A stretch of 64,000 bases of DNA from Chiua virens (taxonomy: Eukaryota; Basidiomycota; Agaricomycetes; Boletales; Boletaceae): the NCBI GenBank assembly GCA_019787685.1, contig JAHNUO010000002.1, positions 62,001 to 126,000 on the forward strand, written 5' to 3'. Position numbers and translations under genes: made by a program. Each line of letters starts with the position of its first letter. Within the stretch, counting starts at the first letter, position 1. Of the stretch, positions 58,425 through 64,000 are shown piece by piece. The notes under the pieces were generated by a model. It made no database searches and had not been told where the DNA came from. It was given only the letters and a program-made list of their open reading frames with translations.

Positions 58425-58467
58425 CGTTTTCTCAACGTTTTCTCAACGTTTTCTCAACGTTTTCTCT
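58425..58467 (+). repeat. 11-bp tandem repeat, about four units
   Basis: Unit CGTTTTCTCAA, repeated almost perfectly, in the presumed 5' region of the Plavaka transposase gene. Confidence 0.85.
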
Positions 58468-61400
58468 TGTTCTTTTCAAATTCTGAGATTGAAGCAACTA
58501 GGTCTCCGCTGCTCAAAACTCGAACACTCCCAGCCTCTAACATCAAAATCTCAAGCTTCCCACTATCTCATGCTTCTGTATCACAACTTCCGTTGTGTCA
58601 AGATGGCCTCTGCTTTCAGGTGCCACCCCAATTGCGCTCACACCTTCTTATCCCGGAGAGGCCTGACGCAGCATCGAGCTACATGCGACATTTTCAGGCC
58701 TGTGCAGGCTGAGCAACTCGCACACGCCAACTCAACCTTTCTATTGATGGAGGAGCCTCCCAACAAGCGGGTCAGACTTGATGCTGATGAGGTATGGCTT
58801 TCTGTTGGAATTCTTTGAATTCATACCACTCAGATGGATTCCAGGGCAGTAGACAAGTAAATTTTCCAGGGCCCTCAAATCCTTTGGTGTTGATCACTGT
58901 TTTAGACATTACTGAGGTAAGGTTTTGACCATTTTTGTGCTTTTCTCACCCTGACTCAGTATTTTGAGTCAGCAGAGACCACAGTCCCATACTCAAGAAG
59001 TCCCAGCACCCTCGCAGGCTATGACTGAACCTTCCTCGCAACAAATACCCGATGCCCCTGACATCACAGGCACTGAATCGCAGCCCCTTCCCCCTTGTAA
59101 TCGATGGGTACCTGCAAGGTATTGAGACTTGCTCCCTGAGCCACCGTTACCAGCAGTTGATCCCCACCCTACCCCCACAACCACTTCGATTATCCCTCAT
59201 GTCTTTCTGCACGTGTGGGATTCCTTCACTACATGGTTCAATAACTTCAGTATCACTCGTCATATCGCCATCACCTGTCACACAATCCCGACTCATTCGT
59301 TTCCATGGATGAATTGTCTCAGCCTAGCCAGGACATTCTCCCTAGCTCGGTCAACGAAGACTACTCCCCACCCTGGCCATGGGCAAACATGTCTATCTGG
59401 CGAATCATGAACTGGAAAAATACTGGTAGTAGTCATAAATCCGATTCAGAACTCACATGACTGGTTCACGAGGTCCTCCAAGCCCCCGACTTCGACATCC
59501 AGGATCTGTCGAGATTTGATGCTTCTAGAGAGACATCTCAGTTTGATGCTGCTGAGAAGAAGATACCACCAGAAGACAAATTTGGGATCAACAGATGGAA
59601 ACATGCATCGGTCGACATATCAGTACCTACAAGGGAAAAGAAGGTGGAGGGCAATGGGTTGACATTCTTGGTGGGTGGTCTTCACTACAGGCCAATCCTA
59701 GATGTCGTGTGAGCAGTATTTGCAGAGGCATCATTGAAGAATTTCCATCTCACCCCTTTCAAAAGGATTTGGAAATCCCTGGTCACTGGTCGCCACCAAC
59801 GCGTTTATGATGAACTGTACACCTCGGATGCCTGGAACCAAGCCCATGATGAAGTGATGAAGCAGAGAAGAGACGACAGCTGCAAGTTGGAAAGAGTAGT
59901 TTCTGGTCTCATGTTCTGGTCAGATTCAACTCGGCTTGCACAGTTTGGGCATGCGTCTGCATGGCCCATCTATCTTTTTTTTGGAAATCTCTCCAAATAC
60001 ATTTGATCCAATCCTGAGTCAGGGTGCTGTCATCCGATTGCATTTATCCCTTCTGTAGGTTAAATTTCTTCTTTCTTGCGCTGCTCTTGAAGTCTTACCC
60101 AAACCCTCAGCTTCCAGAGTCCATCAAAAAAAAATTGTCCTCAGTGTCTGGCAAGAAACACAACCACGACCTTCTTGTTCATTGCAAGTGAGAACTCATT
60201 CACATGATCTGGACATTATTGCTCGATGATGATTTTATTGAGGCTTACAAGAATGGAATCGTCGTGAAATGCTTTGATGGCATCACCAGGAGGGTATACC
60301 CCAGGATATTTACTTACTCAGCCAACTATCCAGAAAAGTGAGTGAATTGTGTGTGTATCCTGGTGCAAATTTACAACTGATTGTTTGGAAGAGTTCTCCT
60401 TGCTACCATCTGGGACAAAGGTTATTGCCCTTGTCCTCATTGCCTCATCCCAAAATCCATGTTCCATCACACCGGATTTCTCAGAGACATTGCTGCAAGA
60501 TTTTCTCAAGCAAGAACATACTTGGTGCATAAGATCGAACTTGCGTGACGGAAAATTTATGTCCTTGGCTGGCCGTTGAAGGGTACAGCTGTGGAAACTC
60601 TTCTCAAGGACCAGTCACTGGTTCCGACTTTGGTAAGAATCATATTTAACTTTTCAGGAGCCAGCTAACTACCCCTCCCAGAATTCTTTTTGCGAGTGAC
60701 TCTCTTCCTTTGGATTCAAATTGTACCCGATTCTTGTTGTAGATTTACTCCACGAATTCGAGCTTGGCATTCTCAAGTCAGTTCTCAAGCATCTTCTCCG
60801 ATTGATTTATGCTGTTGATCCACGTAAGATCGACATACTTATCAACAGTGCGTTTGACATTCTTCCAACAATGTGGTTACTGAAAAGTGGTCTGATAGAT
60901 TCACGCAAATATCATCCTTTGGATTGAACGGAATCCACCGTTTCCCTCCAGATGTAGCGAACACCAGCCAGCGACCGGCATGGTTCTTTGAGCACGTATT
61001 ACAGGTAGGGTCTTTGCATGTTTCATCTCAGTTTGTAGTGATTAAGGGGCTTTACTACAGTGTTCCATCCCCGTATTTGAAGGACTTTTTCCTCCTGCAC
61101 ACGACTCAAACATTCAGCGCCTCTTATTCCAACTCTCCGAATGGCACGCACTAGCCAAGCTTCGAATTCACACAGATGATTCACTCATACTCCTTCAGCA
61201 GTTGTTATGGACCCTTTGTGATCAGCTTCACCAGTTTCAACGAGTCACCTGCGCCGCCTTCATCACTCATGAATTACCTGTGGAAGCTGCACAACGGCAG
61301 AGGAGGGAATTAGCTGATGTCAAGGCTGGACGTTGAAAGAAAGAAGTATGCTCGGCGGGCTCGCTCCCAAAAATGTTCAATCTCAACACATACAAGTTCC

Positions 61401-61671
61401 ATGCTCTGGGTGATTACGTCTCAATGATCAAGACGTTCGGGACAACTGACTTGTTCTCAACCCAAGTTGTAAGTCTGAAACTTTTTTTTATACCTAAAGT
61501 TTCATATCTTTTACTGCATTCTGATGTATGGTTACCTTCAGGGAGAGCTGGCGCACCATCAAATCAAGAGGATGTATGGACTTTCGAACAAGAAGAACAT
61601 TGAAGATCAATTTGCGAGGCAAGAGCATCGCCGCACTCTCCTGAGGCAACAGCACGATGTAGAAATGTAAT

Positions 61672-62375
61672 GATAGGTGATAAGAAGAAAGGTGGGGCGA
61701 TAGGTTCGTCCCAAGGGGGGTTATGTTTGAAGGGATGATGGATTCAGGTTTGTCTAAGAGTCCTAGAGGCTGCTGGACAATCCAGAATGAAAAGCGGTTG
61801 ATGGAAAAGTATCCGGGTGGAGGTGAGGCGATGAGAGTAGTGATTCGAGTAGATGAGACGCCAAGGAACGATAGGACGAGGTAAAAGAGAAACTATCCAG
61901 CTCACTCACGCACGGGAGAGTAAACAGGAGATCTCCTGAACGCAGAAAGACCATATTTTTTTGTTAGAAACATGGTTTTTATAGTCCTGGGCATAACCCA
62001 GGACTGTTAAAGGTAATCCGACCCTAAGTAAGTGTACAGGATTGACGTAGGGTGAGTATGGAAAGAAGGGGTGTCAAACCTTGTAGATGACAAAGAAAGG
62101 AAAGGTGTTAGGATAGTAATGACCTTAATAAGGCCAAATCAAGTAGAACAAGTCAAATCGGATGAAGCGGAATACGTACGAAAGAACCGGATTGGATTGC
62201 GTTGACTTGGATTGGACTCAGATTGGATTCGGATGATCTGTAAACGCTAGGAATGAAACCGGGCTGGCACGAAGTCAATGGCGGATGAGACAGGAGATGA
62301 TATGACATGATGAAGAGCGAGGAAAATGTATCCTACAACCGTAGGGAGTATCTAACTCCTACAACGAGCAGGACC
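61672..62375 (-). mobile_element. Candidate insertion, possibly a solo LTR
   Basis: This stretch separates two halves of the transposase reading frame and has no similarity to it. On the minus strand it has an LTR-like layout: a TGTAGGATACATTTTCC start near 62345, a promoter-like CTATAAAAACC near 61980 and an end near TTACA. I could not find a target-site duplication, so it could also be an unusually long intron or unrelated filler. Confidence 0.3.
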
Positions 62376-63379
62376 AAGTTGCAGATGATGTTGACTCTTC
62401 GCTGATGCTGGATCACTCGATAGCAAGCCAAGCTTGAAAGGACAACATTCTTAATCTGTCTCGGTTCCTTCTCAACCATATTGACGACCCGGCCATCAAG
62501 GTGAGTGACTTTGGCTGATGCACATATATGCTTACATGTCTTCCAGCCCGATTTCATCGTGTGTCTCAAGGACCACCCGTTATCCAGACTACTCTGCTTG
62601 GACTTTGACAGTGACAAGCGAGTATTCACCCCAGAGGAATGAAATGAATTGCGTTTTCTAAACCCAGACTGAATTGTGGAATCAAGAATTGTTTGCATCA
62701 ACTACACAAGCTATGATATCCACAGAGCTCATGATTGCCTGCAGACAGACCGTTCTTCTTTCCTCATGACTCTATCGAGGGAAGAAGAAGCCAATTGTCA
62801 CCCCTTCTGGTACTGCCAGCTACTCAAAGCATTCAGTATTGATGTTTCATACTCTCCCGGAGGTATTAGTGGTTCAAAGGAGATGATGGAGGTTCTGTGG
62901 GTCCATTGGCTCAGAACTGATCCAGACCATAAGGGGGGTTTCCGGCAGTGTACTCTTTCAAAGGTTGGATTTGTGCCTGAAGGTGGAGACAGCCCTGCTT
63001 TTGGGTTTTTGGATCCCTCTCTGGTGATCCGTGGGTGTCACCTCATTCCAGCATTCATAGATAGTCGTACCGATCAATTCTTACGGGGCGGCATGTCAGT
63101 AGCCAGACTATCTGGGGAGTCTGATGATTGGGCAAGGTATTATGTAAATATGTGGGCTTTATTTCACATATTTCGACATCTTACATGCTAACAGGAATCA
63201 GTTTTGCTGATAGAGACATGTTCACCCGCTATGTGGCAATTGGTGTAGGTCATGACACCATGCATGTATGACACAACCATGGCCTGGTCGATGAGCAATT
63301 AGCTGCTGACGATGAAGATGTCGATGGCCCAGGTATTGAAGATACTCAGACAGCGCACACATCTCAAAATGAGGACAAC

Positions 63380-63424
63380 AACAACAACAACAACAACAAC
63401 AAAGAAGAAGAAGAAGAAGAAAAT
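63380..63424 (+). repeat. Coding microsatellite (AAC)n(GAA)n
   Basis: About nine AAC then about six GAA triplets, coding for a poly-Asn then poly-Glu run in the transposase tail. Confidence 0.9.
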
Positions 63425-63493
63425 GAATCAGATGTTGATAGTGACGAGAGTAGTATGAGTGATGGCTATGATGACAGCGATCACGATGCTTGA

Positions 63494-64000
63494 AATATAG
63501 CTATTATAAACACGAATGTAGTTCTGTGGTACATTCGAAGTTATTACCTACCAATTTGTGAAAGAATGTCCAGATTTAAATAGAAACAATGATACGGTGT
63601 TGGTCATGATGCCAAGGGCTCACAACTCCTTGCAATGATTGCAGAAACTTTGAAAAGCACTAAATTTTTAGGAAAGATATTATCAGCAACTACCACAATG
63701 GCAGTAGCATACGGGAAATGTGCCAATGCCTTGCCAATATGTATATTCCGCAATAATGATGTCAATGATCCTCATAGTATGGCAACAATCTTATAATATG
63801 TGTAATTCCTTTTCAGACCTCGGTAAGATCTCCAATGATGAATGATATTGATTACACAAGCAACTCTCAGCAAGTTAGATACAATGATAGGGTATTGGCT
63901 GTGATGTGTCAGAGTACTGCTAGTGGATGTGCCAACGGGAACAGATACTGGTAGACCACTACGGTTCAGAGCTGCTGGCAGTGTCGATTTGGGTGAGGGA
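63494..64000. other. Flank of the Plavaka gene with short repeats
   Basis: No gene. A motif of the type CAATGATAxGGTxTTGG followed by GATG occurs at about 63587 and 63877. The right end of the Plavaka element is probably beyond the window. Confidence 0.4.

Larger units (their letters stand above)
58603..63493 (+). mobile_element. Plavaka transposase gene, nearly full length, decayed
   Basis: The product starts with a C2H2-type zinc finger (FRCHPNCAHTFLSRRGLTQH). The transposase core includes PPWPWANMSIWRIMNWKNTG, FHLTPFKRIWKSLVTGRHQ, LERVVSGLMFWSDSTRLAQF, GHASAWPIYLFFGNLSKY, GYCPCPHCLIPKS and LVVDLLHEFELG. It continues to FNLNTYKFHALGDYVSMIK and HHQIKRMYGLSNKKN. After an interruption, 62.4-63.5 kb carries the C-terminal part: ESRIVCINYTSYDIHRAHD, WVHWLRTDPDHKGGFRQ, FGFLDPSLVIRGCHLIPAF and FADRDMFTRYVAIGVGHD, ending in Asn9-Glu6 and an acidic tail. 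In-frame TGA codons at 59458, 59710, 60004, 60189, 60546, 60697, 61334, 62435, 62640, 62670 and 63269 and a frame change near 60870 inactivate it. Introns match normal splice rules. Confidence 0.75.

Noticed and set aside
58425..58467. CRISPR-like array
   Set aside because: The 11-bp units are directly adjacent without spacers, so it is a simple tandem repeat.

Overview
The window is nuclear DNA of a filamentous basidiomycete, class Agaricomycetes. Genes are dense, lie on both strands and are split by many 45-95 base GT-AG introns. The gene set fits: a Jen1-type carboxylate permease, a GH128 glucanase, Ran1-like kinases, and Agaricomycete-specific transposon families (Plavaka, DUF6698, DUF6532). 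Rhizoctonia/Ceratobasidium is my best guess for genus, by resemblance only.

From 1 to about 42.2 kb the window is ordinary gene space. In order it holds: a glycosylated membrane protein; a Bud14/Tea4 polarity scaffold (-); a small unknown gene; a seven-helix receptor-like gene with a nonsense codon; a first Ran1-like kinase; TSR2; mitochondrial malate dehydrogenase (-); a second kinase (-); a Jen1-like permease; GRC3; a family of seven-helix membrane proteins paired with an alpha/beta hydrolase; dipeptidyl peptidase III (-); a third kinase; a TMEM163-like transporter (-); a PB1-like protein (-); and a GH128 glucanase (-). For most of these I closed the exons in frame to the base, and the coordinates are in the entries.

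The 24-31.3 kb stretch is a local duplication. A membrane protein (+) and an alpha/beta hydrolase (-) form a convergent pair present as one intact copy (29.0-31.3 kb) and one decayed copy (25.9-27.6 kb). A third, single membrane-protein copy lies at 24.2 kb.

From 43.3 to 45 kb there are two poorly resolved Ser-rich genes. From 45.9 kb to the end is a transposon island: a Plavaka C-terminal remnant (-), a DUF6698 gene (-), an F-box-like gene, an unknown gene, a DUF6532 gene, an unknown multi-copy family gene, and a nearly full-length Plavaka transposase. Most are broken by in-frame TGA codons, probably from C-to-T change at CGA or TGG. An approximately 140 bp dispersed repeat with a conserved small hairpin sits between these genes in both orientations.

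No rRNA, tRNA, CRISPR array or bacterial-type operon was seen. I see no clear new defence-like system. The most unusual features are the TGA-only decay pattern, the dispersed hairpin repeat around the island genes, and the kinase trio with its conserved extra C-terminal exon.
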